Below, in pieces: positions 36,085 through 47,545 of a DNA stretch of 64,000 bases. The stretch covers positions 18,327,603-18,391,602 of the forward strand of contig JAVMKO010000001.1 of assembly GCA_032164245.1 (NCBI GenBank), read 5' to 3'. Position numbers and translations under genes: made by a program. The notes beneath the pieces are model-generated. The model was not told the origin of the DNA. It did not search any database and saw only the letters and a list, made by a program, of their open reading frames with translations. The DNA comes from Sternotherus odoratus. Its lineage: Eukaryota > Chordata > Testudines > Kinosternidae. The first letter of the stretch is position 1. Every line of letters starts with the position of its first letter.

Positions 36085-36420
36085 AAGCTCTTTGGGGCAA
36101 GGACCATCTTTTGTTCTATCAGAGAGGTAGCTTTGTTAGTCTGGAATTGCAGAAGTGACAAAGAGTCCTGTGTCACCTTAAAGACTAACTAAAGTACTGA
36201 AGCATAAACTTTGGTGGGCTAATACCCACTTTGTATGCATCCGACGAAGTGGGTATTAGCCCACGAAAGCTTATGCTTCAATACCTTAGTTAGTCTTTAA
36301 GGTGCCACAGGACTCTTTGTCCTTTTGTTCTATGTTTGTACAGCACCTAGCACAATGGGGTCCTAGTCCATGACTTGGACTCATAGGCATTACCACAATA
36401 CAAAAAATTAATAATCACAA
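36085..36420 (+). repeat. SINE/LINE tail split by a PLE fold-back
   Basis: The left part is taagctctttggggcaagga at 36085-36119. The right part is gttctatgtttgtacagcac through gtcctagtccatgacttgga at 36322-36410. They form one widespread amniote tail sequence, also seen at 2881-2960, once the insertion 36120-36321 is taken out. Confidence 0.65.
36108..36333. mobile_element. PLE-derived fold-back element, family B, with 12-bp target duplication
   Basis: Perfect direct repeats cttttgttctat at 36108-36119 and 36322-36333 flank a 202-bp insert that is nearly a perfect hairpin. The left arm (36120-36232) is the inverse of the right arm (36236-36321). Each arm holds the family B tail and the hairpin gtgggtattagcccac with gaaagc. 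Right-arm hammerhead-like region: 36236-36276, core ccgacga. Confidence 0.9.
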
Positions 36421-36764
36421 TACACCCCTCTAGTTATTAGTGACTTTCCTCTGCCCACCTACTGTGGGGTCTGACAGGTATCTGGTCTTGTGTGTACTCA
36501 ACGCATGCCCACAAGACTGGCTTGTGCATTTCCCCACCTAGTATAAGAATCCTGCTCTGGGACCTCTGGGACTTCAGTTTAAAACAGGGCCAAGGGAGTT
36601 TAGGTCTCCAAATCCCATGGAAATTCAAGGTGAGTTTGGTGGCTAGCTCCTTTAGGTCCTTTGGAAAATCCCAGTCTGAATAAACAAAGAAGAGTGAGTA
36701 AATTCTCAGTCAAGGTTCCAACACCATCCTCAACTCTGTCCCATACCTCTGCCTGCCCACCATA

Positions 36765-36869
36765 TTATTTTAGTTGGGGATTTAGTTGGGGATTAGTCCT
36801 GCTTTGAGCAGGGGGTTGGACTAGATGACCTCCTGAGTTCCCTTACAACCCTGATATTCTATGATTCTA
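36765..36869 (+). mobile_element. turtle-type tRNA-SINE / CR1 3' tail
   Basis: ggggattagtcctgctttga, then gggggttggactagatgacc, then gatattctatgattctat. This is the shared 3' end of turtle tRNA-derived SINEs and CR1, ending in the ATTCTATG repeat. The tRNA head is absent. It is the best single clue for a chelonian genome. Confidence 0.75.
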
Positions 36870-38799
36870 TCCTAACCCTCCATCAAGATTATATTGATGT
36901 TTTTGTCAGTTTGCAGGAGGAAGAAAAATATATTAGTAATTGTTTATATAGCATCAGAAGTATGCCAAGCTCTTTACAAATGAGTGTTAAGATAAGATCC
37001 ATGTCCTAAGAAGCTTGCATAATTGGTTAATCCAGTAATTAGATGTTTACATGCCATGATTTGCATCTGCAAGGCACAAAACAGAGAAAGTGGGTATTAA
37101 AAAAGTGGGTACTAAGTGGACAATCAAGGACAGGGAACAGAATGCAATAAAGTTGTGAGTCTTAGCAGATGAGTGGTTTGAGGTTTAGTTTTTTTCCTCC
37201 GTCATCTATTTTGTTGCCATTTATTGGAGAGGGGGACCAAAAATCAATTATTACTTATTATAGTATAGCTGTTCCAAGACAATATGCATTACGCATTAGA
37301 ATGTTTTTTTTGTTACATGCTAATATGACCTTAACTCACCCTTCTTGCCTGCATTTGCTAGGTGGGACAAAGATAGGGGTTTGTAACTCTTACTGAGATG
37401 GTACATGAGGGAAAGGTGAAGCATCTAGCCCATGTTGGTAGGGTGGGTGAGACTGCAGAGGTTTTAACCCAAATGAAGATATAGTAGGGGAGGTCTGGTG
37501 GTGGTAAGAAGCGTGTCTGGCTCATAGGTGGAGAATGGGTAGTGGTGGTCCCTGATGCTTCCAGGCTTGAGTGGGGATTAAATCTGGTTGGAAAACTGTT
37601 GTTTTTGTGAAGAATTTAGAAATAACTTTGATTTTGCAAGTTTTGAAAAGGAACATTTTTTTAATTTGAAATTGTTGGCAAAAATGTTCCTTTAAAATTG
37701 TTTTTAGCTGCACAGACCTGTTTGCCCCTTTTCTTCTTTCATTTCACTTATCTCCTCTCTGCTGAATCCTTTTTCCTTCATCCCACTGCAAAAAATAAAA
37801 TGGAAGGAGGAAGAAAACACTGAATGTTTGGGGAGTCAAAATTGGAAATTAATTTTTCTCCAAAAATGTTCTGTTGAAGAAAAAAAGGCCATTTTTGGAC
37901 AGAGTCATAGGGCTTAAGGCCAGAAGACACATCAAGTCTTACCTATATCAAAGGCCACCACCCAGCACCTGCACACTAAACCCCCAAAATATACATTAGA
38001 CTCAACTCAGCTCACCCCTTTTGCTTGCATTTGGTAAGTGGGGCAAAGATGGGGTCCAAAATGATGAGCAGTATTAATGCAGATAGTCAGAGTAGGATAG
38101 TAGGAGCGGGCAAAGGCGAGGGAGCGGGTTTCTCTGAATAATACAAGGAGACTGAATATGGCTGCTGTTAAGGTTGGCATGGCAACATGTGGAGGTCTCT
38201 GGCTGGTTTGTGGTAAATGAAGGGAATTACGGCTTCCTGCCTGCTTGTGTTGTGTGTGCCCCACACATATTAGCTAAAGATGGCCCTGGGAAACAGAGGG
38301 TGGATTCCTGCGATAAGAAGGCAGAGTTAAGGTCAGCACAGGAGCCTGAACTGAGTATTCCCTTTATTCTGAACTCTATCATTTTATTTGCTAAATTGAC
38401 CTACACCTTCCATTGAGCATTAGTGACATTGCTTCAGTGTAAATAACACTAAAGTTTGATAGAAAAAACATAGTTGACATTTGCCTATGAATGATGTGAA
38501 GATAAATGCGCCTTTGAATTCTGCTGTTTGTGTTTTCTAATTGCACCAGACCAGCTTGCGTTTGCCTTTTTTGATTTGCCCTTTTGAGTTCCTACAATTT
38601 TAGGGAACTAGAACTTGGCTGGTGCTGGTGAGGTCAGGCTGCATGGCATGGTAAGAGTGGGGGGTGGAAGAAGAGATTGGGGTAATTGTTGGGGGGTGGG
38701 GTGAGTTGAGGAAGGGTTTCTATCTGCCTTGCTGCTTTCACAGGAGCTGGGGACAGTGGGAGAATTTGAGTGAAAGAAGTGATAAGATTACTTGTCAGG
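36870..38799. other. mostly plain sequence with a CR1 fragment
   Basis: 37895-37995 (gagtcatagggcttaaggcc, then ccaccacccagcacctgcac) is a CR1 3' piece in minus orientation. 36950-37025 resembles the old tail at 21705. Nothing else is recognised. Confidence 0.5.
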
Positions 38800-39600
38800 G
38801 AGGGGGACTGGGCTAAAGGTGAGAGAAAGAGAATGGAGTAGGGGTGATCTGGCTGTAGGTGAGGGAGAGAGCTGGGGGGTGTCTTGCTACAGTGGGGGGA
38901 GGTCTATTTGCAGGTGAAGGGGGAGGATTCGGGTCAGGAGTCTCACTTAAGATGATGGAAAGAACAGGGGTGACCTGGCTGCGGAACGGGGGGTGGAGGG
39001 GTGGGCTGCAGGAGAGGGGGTCTGGCTGTAGGTGAGGCAGGAGACAGGCTTCTGGCTGAGGAGGTCTGGCCCCAGGTAATGTGATGGAGATCTGGATAAG
39101 AGGGTCTGGCTGCAGGTGAGGCACGGGATGGGGGGGAGGGGTGTCTGGCTGCAGGTGAAGCAATGACTGGCCAGGTGAGGCAGGGGGAAGAGGGTCCAAC
39201 CTCATGGGAGGCAGGGGATGGGGAAGAGGGTCTGGCTGCAGGTGAGTCAGGGATGGTTCTGATCGCAGGTGAAGCAGGAAGGGGGGGTCGGGCTGCTGGT
39301 GAGGCAGGAGTGGGGGTCCGGCTGCACGGGTGGGGGAGAGGGGGGCAGGGTCCAGCTGCTGGTGAGGCAGGAGTGGGGGTCCGGCTGCACGGGTGGGGGA
39401 GAGGGGGGCAGGGTCCAGCTGCACGGGTGGGGGAGAAGGGGGAAGGGTCCGGCTGCTGGTGAGGCAGGAGTGGGGGTCCGGCTGCACGGGTAGGGGAGAG
39501 GGGGGCAGGGTCCAGCTGCACGGGTGGGGGGAGAGGGAGGAAGGGTCCGGCTGCACGGGTGGGGGAGAGGGGGGAAGGGTCCGGCTGCTGGTGGGGGGGC
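38800..39600 (+). repeat. G-rich minisatellite upstream of HGF
   Basis: A tandem array on the + strand. In 39285-39600 the unit is about 33 bp, built from ggtccggctgcacgggtggg followed by a G/A-rich spacer, alternating with a variant in which ctgctggtgaggcaggagtg replaces the middle. From 38800 to 39285 the same theme continues in diverged form. Many runs of four or more G make quadruplex formation plausible. The array ends about 500 bp before the ATG, so it lies in or next to the promoter. Long open frames across it (for example minus strand 38813-39942) are repeat artefacts. Confidence 0.85.
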
Positions 39601-39929
39601 GGGTGAGGGGTGAGGTCCATCAGCCGGTTTGGCAGGGGAGCCCGGCTGCTGCCCGTGCCGCCCACACCCCCTGTGGGGCAGACCCAGCTTCCCATGGGCC
39701 CCAGTCCCGCCTTGGCCCCGCTCTCGGGGCCGTGATCTAGGCCGCTGAAGAGAAGGCGAAGCTCCCAGTGACTTGAGCCGTGTCAGGACCCTGGAGCGCG
39801 GCGCTGCCCGCGGGCTCCCCCAGCCCGGCCAGCACAGGAGCGGGCGGGCGGCTGGCTGGGCGGGCGGGAGGGAAGGGAAGGAGGCAGCTCCTCCTGGGTG
39901 CAGGGGAGGGGGAGAGGAGGCAGAGGGGA

Positions 39930-40119
39930 TGTTGTTAAACAATCTCTTACCGTAAGAGGGAGTTGGGACTCCGAGCTTTCCAGTTAATCACACAACAAAC
40001 TTAGATCATCGCAATAAAAAGCGGCGCGGCTCACGCAGCCTCCTCTAGTGACCGACTGCGCACAGGGGTCCCTCCACGAGCCATCTCCTCTCCGCCTCCC
40101 TGCGAGCTGCTGGGGCAGC
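39930..40119 (+). promoter_or_regulatory. HGF: HGF core promoter and 5' UTR
   Basis: The 190 bases before the HGF ATG. An A/T box (aataaaaa, 40013-40020) sits about 100 bases upstream of the ATG, directly followed by a GC-rich 5' leader. The stretch around 39980-40022 (agttaatcacacaacaaac, then the A/T box) resembles the mammalian HGF promoter as I remember it, which suggests selection on this element. I infer transcription starting about 25-30 bases after the A/T box, near 40040-40050, giving a 5' UTR of roughly 70-80 bases. No upstream ATG is seen in that inferred leader. The start site is inferred, not seen. Confidence 0.6.
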
Positions 40120-40195
40120 ATGTGGGCCAACAAACTCCTGCCGGTCCTGCTGCTCCATCTGCTGCTGCTGCTTCCCATCACCATCCCTTTGGCAG
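40120..40195 (+). CDS. HGF: HGF exon 1 coding part (signal peptide)
   Basis: Encodes the start of hepatocyte growth factor, the secreted kringle-type ligand of the MET receptor tyrosine kinase. The ATG at 40120 opens 25 codons plus one base. Residues begin MWANKLLPV, followed by a leucine-rich hydrophobic run ending near A25, a typical secretory signal peptide. Compared with the human protein (from memory) this segment is four residues shorter, in the leucine stretch. The exon ends at 40195 before a GT donor at 40196, in phase 1. Joining its last G to exon 2 gives Glu-Gly, the expected start of the mature N-terminal region. The next in-frame codons after 40195 run into intron, so the splice is needed. 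The ATG is the only sensible start because exon 2 continues the HGF sequence in the same frame. Confidence 0.95.
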
Positions 40196-41460
40196 GTTAG
40201 TTTATTCTCTCACGGTGTCAGCGATCTCTCTTTTCTGCATCCTTTTCTTTCCCTTTCCCATGGACTCTGGGGGGTGGAAATGTGCGCTATTTGCAAACCT
40301 GTGGGAAATGATACAAAGTCGAAAAAATCTTCACCCACACCAGCCTTACCTCAGCAAAGCAAACACACCTACCTACTCCTTCCCAGATGGCTGCAGAGCA
40401 CAAATGGTGAGTTGGAAACCAAGTGTCACTTCTAGTGGAACAAGCCTTCTGCTCTGGCAAGTTTAAAGCTGCACACAGATTGCACTGAAGGAGGGGGAAG
40501 AGATCTTACCCTTCTCCTGGAGAGTAGTTTCTGAGCCCTAGGGATCTTTTGGTGTGAAAGGCAGCAGTGCATGAAATATTATATGATCTGTGCCAATGAT
40601 TTTTCATTGTGTTTGTGTATTTCGGTGTATATCTTTGCACAAACAGCCTGTGTGTGTGGTTTAGCTCTGGGTTTCTGAGCTACCATTATCTTCTCACTCA
40701 TTGCCACATTTAGGGGTGTCTCAGGACAGACAGGGTGCTGGACAAACTAAAAATGGTAGAGAGTATTTGATGATTGCTTCTTGGAACTCTCAGCTGTTAT
40801 CAGGGCAAGAAGAAACATCTGTACTTTATTGCACAGTAATAGATTAAATAACTGAGATAACGGACATCCAAAACATATGATAGTATGTGGCTTGGAATCA
40901 CTGTCCAAATAGCAGGCATGTCTTCGTGCACATCCAGCAGCAGGAATATGCTATTTCTAAGCTTGAATTAATTCTAAATTCATGAGTTTCTCAATTCAGT
41001 TTCTGATTAAATTGGGGGCGTGGAAGGTGCTAGGAATGAACAATAATAAAAAATCAATTCTTGGAAGCTGGCTAGTTGAATTCATTTCCTGAAGCGCTCC
41101 TTTTGATAGCGGCGGGACTGGCTTTGCATTCCTATTGGCTCTTTGGCGAGACACTTGAGGAAAAATGTTTTACAGAGATTTCCACAAACCTTTCCTTCCT
41201 GCCTTCCCCAAAACGGTAAAGGATAGACTGCTACTCTGCGAGACAGACAGAAAGAGAGACAGAAAGAAAGAAAAGATAAAAGATAGACAGCTCAGGAAGA
41301 TCTGCCAGCAGTGGGCAATATACCTGCAGAGAGGAGGAGAGAAGATAAACAATGCAGAGGTCCAGCATAGATAGGCATAGAGAGCATGGAGTTGTGGGAC
41401 AGGTTCTGAAAGCATAATTCACAAATAGCTGCTTTGTAGACTGCAGTTACACTGTGGTGT

Positions 41461-42287
41461 CTTGGAGGCAGGGCCGATGTAACCTCTAGGAGAACTAGGC
41501 AGCCACCTAGGGCACCCAGATTTGGGGGCACCAAAAAGCAGTGCTCAAATTATTTTTTTTACATTATTGCTGGAAAGCTAATGAATAAAGAAAAGAGAAA
41601 TGCTGTTGAACGTGCATTTTAACTTGTCATTCTTTCGTACATTACAGCAATAGCCTACGCCAGCTCTGCGTTGCGGGCACAAGTGTACTGCTTCACTACG
41701 GTACAAAGTGGCAATGACGTCATTTTTCTTGTCGTGCACAGCTGTTACCTGTTGTGACTGGCTGTTTATAACGCTAAGTTTACTAATTTTCAGAGGTTGT
41801 CGACTGAGGCTAACTATTTTTGTTGCAGTGACATAGAGTATTGTGGCACCTTAAAGACTAACTAAAGTATTTTTGTTGATTTTTTTCAGATCTAAGACTC
41901 TGGCAAGTGCTGCTGCATAATTTCGCTAATACTGTGTGTCAATTGTGTGTGTATGTTAAGTATTTGAGTGCATATGTTTATGTGTGAATATGCGTGTGTG
42001 GGTTGTTGAAATTTCTCATATTGATATTGTCAGTTGTATGACGGAGTATCCGCCATTCTAATTTTATAAATTTTATTAATAACAATATTTGGATATTCTA
42101 AAGGTAGAATAAAATGTAGTAGATTTTGATATGAAGGAAGGAAGTATACGTGGCTAAAAAGAGTGTATTTTTGAAAGTATTTTGAAAGTTTATAATAAGT
42201 GATTCTCCAGGGGAAGGGGGAGGAGGGGTACAAGGTGGAAGTTTCGCCTAGGGTACAAAATATCCTTGCACTGGTCCTGCTTGGAGG
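41461..42287. mobile_element. hAT-type non-autonomous transposon with 8-bp target duplication
   Basis: An 811-bp element (41469-42279) starting cagggccgatg and ending cactggtcctg, which are inverted partners. Perfect direct repeats cttggagg at 41461-41468 and 42280-42287 are the 8-bp duplication typical of hAT. There is no transposase frame. It sits in HGF intron 1 and carries a nested PLE scrap at 41826-41867. Confidence 0.9.
41815..41878 (-). mobile_element. 42-bp PLE tail scrap nested in hAT, 11-bp target duplication
   Basis: tatttttgttg at 41815-41825 and 41868-41878 flanks 42 bases that include ttgtggcaccttaaagacta, the family B tail in minus orientation. It is a complete insertion event preserved with its duplication, younger than the hAT element around it. 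Confidence 0.8.
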
Positions 42288-42860
42288 AAGCAGCTGCTGT
42301 TTCCCCAAGGCTTTAATGGGTAAGCAGGGTTTAATCTCAAAAACTCACTGGCTGCCCAGATCTGAGGGTTGATTCTGTCATGTTGGGATATATCTCCAAG
42401 AGGGATCAAATGTCTTCTTAAATACAAAAGAGTGATAATGAATTGCACAAATAATTGGAAACAGGATTATTTTGTGTTTTGAATGTGCAAGTCACAAGTA
42501 CACTGATGGTATCACCTTCAATTAATCCTGTCATAGTCTTCTAAGATAAGAGCCTAGTTTCAATGCCACTGAGCTGAACCCTCTTTGAAAAATGGTGACC
42601 TTTCCATTTCTCAAAAACATCTCTCCATTTTCACCCTCCTTCCAACCTCCTCTGCCCTCGCTTTAATATTGCATCTATCCTATTGGACAAAGAAGATGAG
42701 TCTTGCCACTCACCACCATTGGACATCTCAGAGCCTAGACTCTGTTTATTTTGCTTTTTTTAAATTTCTATTTTCATGAAGACTGTGAGTTTCATCAAAA
42801 AAGCCAAACTTTAAATTCCTATGAGAACAAAATATATGAGGAAAATTGTGCCATTATTTT

Positions 42861-42879
42861 TATATATATATATATATAT
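42861..42879 (+). repeat. (TA)n microsatellite
   Basis: A short TA run in HGF intron 1. Confidence 0.9.
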
Positions 42880-45655
42880 TTACTATACTAAGACTCCTCC
42901 TTGAATAATTTCTCCATTGAGATTTTTATTTTACTGAGACTTTTTAATAGGCCCTGTACATGCTGAAAAATATTCTCTGTCTATATTCATATATATATAT
43001 GCATTAGAAACTATTCAGAAATGAAGCTATTTGACTCCTGTATTAGAACTTAGAGATAGAAGAGACTTCTTATATCTTGAAATCAACCTCCCTGATAAAG
43101 TATGAATGTCCCTATTCTGTTGATGTTAAATGTGTCAAGCTATGAGGTTTATTTTTATGTATTATTTGTATTATAGCGGTACATATAAACCCAAACCAAG
43201 GCTTGGCAGTACAATATGCTAGGTTCTGAATGACTTCCAGCACTCAGAAGTCAGGATATGTCAGTGGGTAGAGGGAAAGAGAGAGAACGAGAGAGAGAAT
43301 GAAGAATACATTACTGAGACCGTGTTGATGTGAGCCAGCTATGTCCATTGTGAGAGGTCTGATTCTTTCTTAATATATAAATAATAAGATAAGAATAGAT
43401 GAATGAGATAAATATGTAAAGTTCTTACTAGCCAGCTGTTATCCTTCGACAGTATTCTGTCGGTCTCTATCATTTACACCAAGAAACTAGTCTATAAGCT
43501 AATAACTTTCCCCTGGAATTTTTTTCCCCTTGATATTCAGCCTACTTATATATTCTTAATAACATTCCAGATTCCCAGTTGGTACGTCTTTTACTCTGTT
43601 AAAAAATAGACTGCTTAGCTCAATAAAAGCTGTTAAACTAAAATGACCCCCATTTTTATGAACGAGGATCACAAATTGGTACATGTGAAACTGGGAATGA
43701 AAGATTTATAAGAATGCATCAGATTTTCACATGAAGAGGTCTCTAATCTAGCATTTTTCTTAAAACCAAGTTTCACAACATTTTCTGTAGGTCACCTGAG
43801 ATGAAAAGAATATGAAGGACAGGTGAAATGCAAGATGTGGGAGAACATTTAGGGTTTTTTGAACTAAAAATGCTTTATACAAATATTAGTAGCCATAGGA
43901 TTGAGGTGTGGCTTGCATAACTGCACATATTTTACACATCTAATGTGATTTATTCTCCTCGCTCCCCACTTGCAAATAATCATATTATATGCCATCAGCA
44001 ATGCAAAACTCTGCCAGTTTGAAGACTGTATTCCTTCTGGTTAATGGAATCCATTTGGTACAGAATGCCAACAGCTTCTTGTTTTGCTCTCATGCAGCAC
44101 AGAATTTACCCTACTTAACAGATTTTTTTTGTTTCCATTAATACCATTTTGTGAGCAACAGAACCAGAGAAAAGTAGAATAAAAAGACTTGAGATTAGGA
44201 TGTTGCATAAAAACTGGAAAAATGCACTCTGAAGTCAAAGAAAGAAAAGCCTCTTAGTGGAGAAGCTTATCTCTCATTAAGATAATACTTTAACAGAGGC
44301 CAGAGCTGGGAGGGACATGTGCATTCTCTCTCCAGTGGTTGACATCTTTACTCTGGGTATTTTTTGCTGAGTCTTACATGCAATTTATGTCCTTCGAAAC
44401 CTTGTGAAGGAGAGGAAAGATGGCTTTGCAGCAATGATACAGGATTGGAAATCAGGAAACATGGGCCTGTCCTACCATAGTTGGAGGGCAGCCAACTTAA
44501 TGGCGCTGTCCCTGGATCCTGTGGAAGAGTTTTACAAATCTGTTTGTAAGGGTGTGTTTAGAGACTTTCACTTCTCCCCCAGCTTTCATGTTGGCGGCTA
44601 CCTTGCAGCAGCAACATCAGGAGGACTGACATAGCTAGAATTCCTCCTGCGTCACTCAGGAAGAACACATTACAGCGACAGCTTTGACATCTTCTAAGTG
44701 GGAGCAGCACTCACTGCCTGCAGTCCCTGAGCAAGTCTTCTGAGGGGTGGGTCATGTTCCTTGTTTCCACCCCCCACCGCATCTTGGGGGTGGGGGGTGG
44801 GGCAGTGCTAGCATGGAGCAGTAGCTTTGCTCCCCACCCACTTTGTAGCTGCCCAGTACGCAGGGATTCTAGAATGGGGGAGGTGGGCTTCCTTGCACCC
44901 TTTCCTATTGCCTTGCATACCAAGCAACCAGCAGGCTTCTATTCCAGAAGAATGTACACAACACAGGGCTGGAGGTGAAAGAGACACCAAATGCTTTCAC
45001 TGTGGATGGTAGTGTGAAATGGTGGGAATTTATTTCTGTAGTAAATACAGTGCTTTGCAGAGCTACAGATCTCAAAAGAAAAGACTACAGTCAGAGGCTA
45101 GATACAGCAGGTTAGAGTACATACTGCTAAATAGACAGTTCTTTTAGTCTGTCAGCATCCTGCTGAGCAGATTACCTTTTCCGGGAAGAAGAAGGGCTGT
45201 CCTTACGTATATACCATCTAACTTTAGAATGCATTATCTGCGTTTACTTTATCTTTAGTGTAATGGGCTTTGGTACTGTGTACAGATGAGTTGTGAAGAC
45301 AGGACTTACTGAATTTGAAAATCAGGTTTCTAATAAAAGGTTAATCCTGGTGCCTGCTACTGGGGTGGTTGCCTGTTGTAGGAAGGAGTCACTGGTAAAA
45401 TAAAAAAACAACCTCCTTTCTTTCTCCCACTGTCTCGACAACTGGCCTCAAGCAACTGTAAAGCAGAAAAATAAGGACAAAACATATGTTTGTGTTTTCC
45501 AGATCATTGTTACAGAAGCACCTATGCTTGTCAGCACCTTTTCTGCCAAGAGAAAACTTTGGAAATTAAAATTTTCCCAGTGCTATTCTGTATTGTCTTC
45601 AATCAGCATTCTGAGGGAAGCACTTGATTGTGACAAGCTAGGGATGAATCTTCGT

Positions 45656-46315
45656 TGTGACGGAGTCAGACCAGAAGGGTATAGGAGAGTGTTGGAAGGC
45701 AGGTATATCGGCCTCAGGATGAGCAGGCCCCTGTTCCCTGGATAGCCAAACAAAGGCTACTCCAGGCCAATCAAGACACCTGGGGCCAATTAAGAAGCTT
45801 CTAGAAAGGAGCAGAAACAGCTAGCCTGATTGGGACACCTGAAGCCAATCAGGGGCTGGCTGAAACCACTTAAAAACCCTCCCAGTTAGTCAGGTGGGTG
45901 TGGGTGTCAGGAGCTGTGAGAGGAGGTTGTGCTGTTGGTGAGACTGAGTGGTTAGACAACATATCATACGCAAAGGAAGAAGGCCCTGAGATAAGGGTGA
46001 AGTGGAGTTTGAAGAAGTGGGGACTGCTGTGGGGAAGTAGCCCAGGGAATTGTATTGTGTTTGGTGGCTAGAAGGTCAGCCATCTTACCTGATACTATTA
46101 GGGTCCCTGGGCTGGAGCCTGGAGTAGAGGGTGGGCCTGTCCTCCCCCCCCCCCCCCATGTCCCCTAACTAATCACTGGCTTATGATGAAAATGGTCCAA
46201 TAGGCTGTGACCTGGTTTCTAAAGAAAGAAGGGAGGGTCACAGTGAGCCTCTGAGGCTAGCACAAACTGCTTGGAAGCGCAGGACCCACAGGGACAAGGC
46301 CAAAGCTTTACCACA
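45656..46315 (+). mobile_element. solo LTR, family 1, inserted in the Gypsy relic
   Basis: 660 bp starting tgtgacggagtcagaccaga and ending ctttaccaca; it aligns along its length with the inverse of 4006-4685. It separates two parts of one Gypsy RT reading, which shows it is an insertion. No clean 4-bp duplication is visible (tcgt / ctgc), though atgaatct occurs just outside both ends. A poly-C run lies near 46143-46157. Confidence 0.8.
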
Positions 46316-47324
46316 CTGCATATGAATCTCTCTTGTTTTATTTAATGACTTTCCATCTGTACAAGTGTCTCCATTTTCTTGGGTCTGGGCAAACACTTTT
46401 TTTTCACAAATCTGGTGTTCTACATAACTAATCTCACTGAACCCAATCTGCAATTTTTCATATTCAATTTAAAGTTTTTGGCACATTGCAAAACTTTATG
46501 TGCTGATCATTTTTGCCCCAAACCAGCAGTCATGGACAATTATTAATTTCATTCATATGCTCAAAGCTCTGGGACATCTCTAGTGCTGAAGAAATTCTAA
46601 AGGGAAGTCACTTAAACATATCTACCAAAAGGGATGTAGAAAAGGTGAAGTATTATACTTTCTCCGTTGATCTGGGTCTGCCAAAAATTGTGGCTTACAT
46701 CCAAAACTGAACAGTCTTGAATTTAGTAGTCTAGGGATGACCGTCTCAAACCATGGTTGATGATACTGTTCAAAACTTTTGATTCTACACAAATCATTAA
46801 CGTCTTTGGTTTTATTATGATGACCATGTTGTTAACCCAATCGGTTGTTGTCCTAATTCTTTCAATAATGAATATTTTTGCTGTCTGGTCAAATTTTGCT
46901 TTTACTTTCTATATGTATTTGTAGTGGCATTCTGGAACCTGTATCAATATATGTTATACCCAAGATGTATAGTACTGTATCCTAGTAGATTCTAGTCCAT
47001 TTAAATACCTCATTGAATTCTTTAAGAGTATCTTTTGCATCCTGTTTTCTTAACTAGTTCTACGTCCATTTGATCATCTGTATTTGCAGACTGCTCTTCA
47101 GTGCAAGTATGATATTTATGTTGCATAGTTTCAAACTCTAGTGACTGCTATCTCTTATATAAACATGGGATCATTTTGTGTGCATTATCAGACATCCTTT
47201 ATTTTAACAGTGTGCTATAGCTGTATATACTGCATTCAGCTAAAGTGTCTATTTTACAATCTATGTTTGGTCATTTTTCTTTTGTCAGAAACTGGTCTTT
47301 TGCATAATCTTGTGTAACACCAAC

Positions 47325-47545
47325 AGACACCAGTTGTCGGCGGCCGGGATCAAACTAGGGACCTTTGGAACTTAGTTAGGGTGAGCAGATGTCCCTATTT
47401 TATAGGCACAGTCCTGATATTTAGGGCTTTTTCTTACATAGGTGCCTATTATGCCCCACCACTGTCCAGATTTTTCACACTTGCTATCTGGTCACCCTAA
47501 GCTTAGTGCATGAGCCTCTACCACATGAGCTAAAAGCCAACTGGC
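47325..47545 (-). repeat. tRNA-like SINE head, split by a MITE
   Basis: On the minus strand ttttagctcatgtggtagag (A-box-like) and, after the MITE, agtttgatcccggccgccga (B-box-like) look like a tRNA-derived SINE head. It lies within the Gypsy relic. Confidence 0.5.
47369..47507. mobile_element. hAT-type MITE nested in the SINE
   Basis: A 123-bp element (47377-47499) with ends tagggtgagcag and ctggtcaccctaa. The flanks aacttagt (47369-47376) and agcttagt (47500-47507) are an 8-bp duplication with one mismatch. It is a common turtle family as I remember it. Confidence 0.75.

Noticed and set aside
38813..39942. Long overlapping proline-rich frames on the minus strand (up to 250 codons) just before HGF
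   Set aside because: They lie in a ~33-bp G-rich tandem array, are open in several frames at once and show only low-complexity translation.
40122..40466. 114-codon frame overlapping HGF exon 1
   Set aside because: Out of frame with the HGF start and reads through the intron 1 donor.
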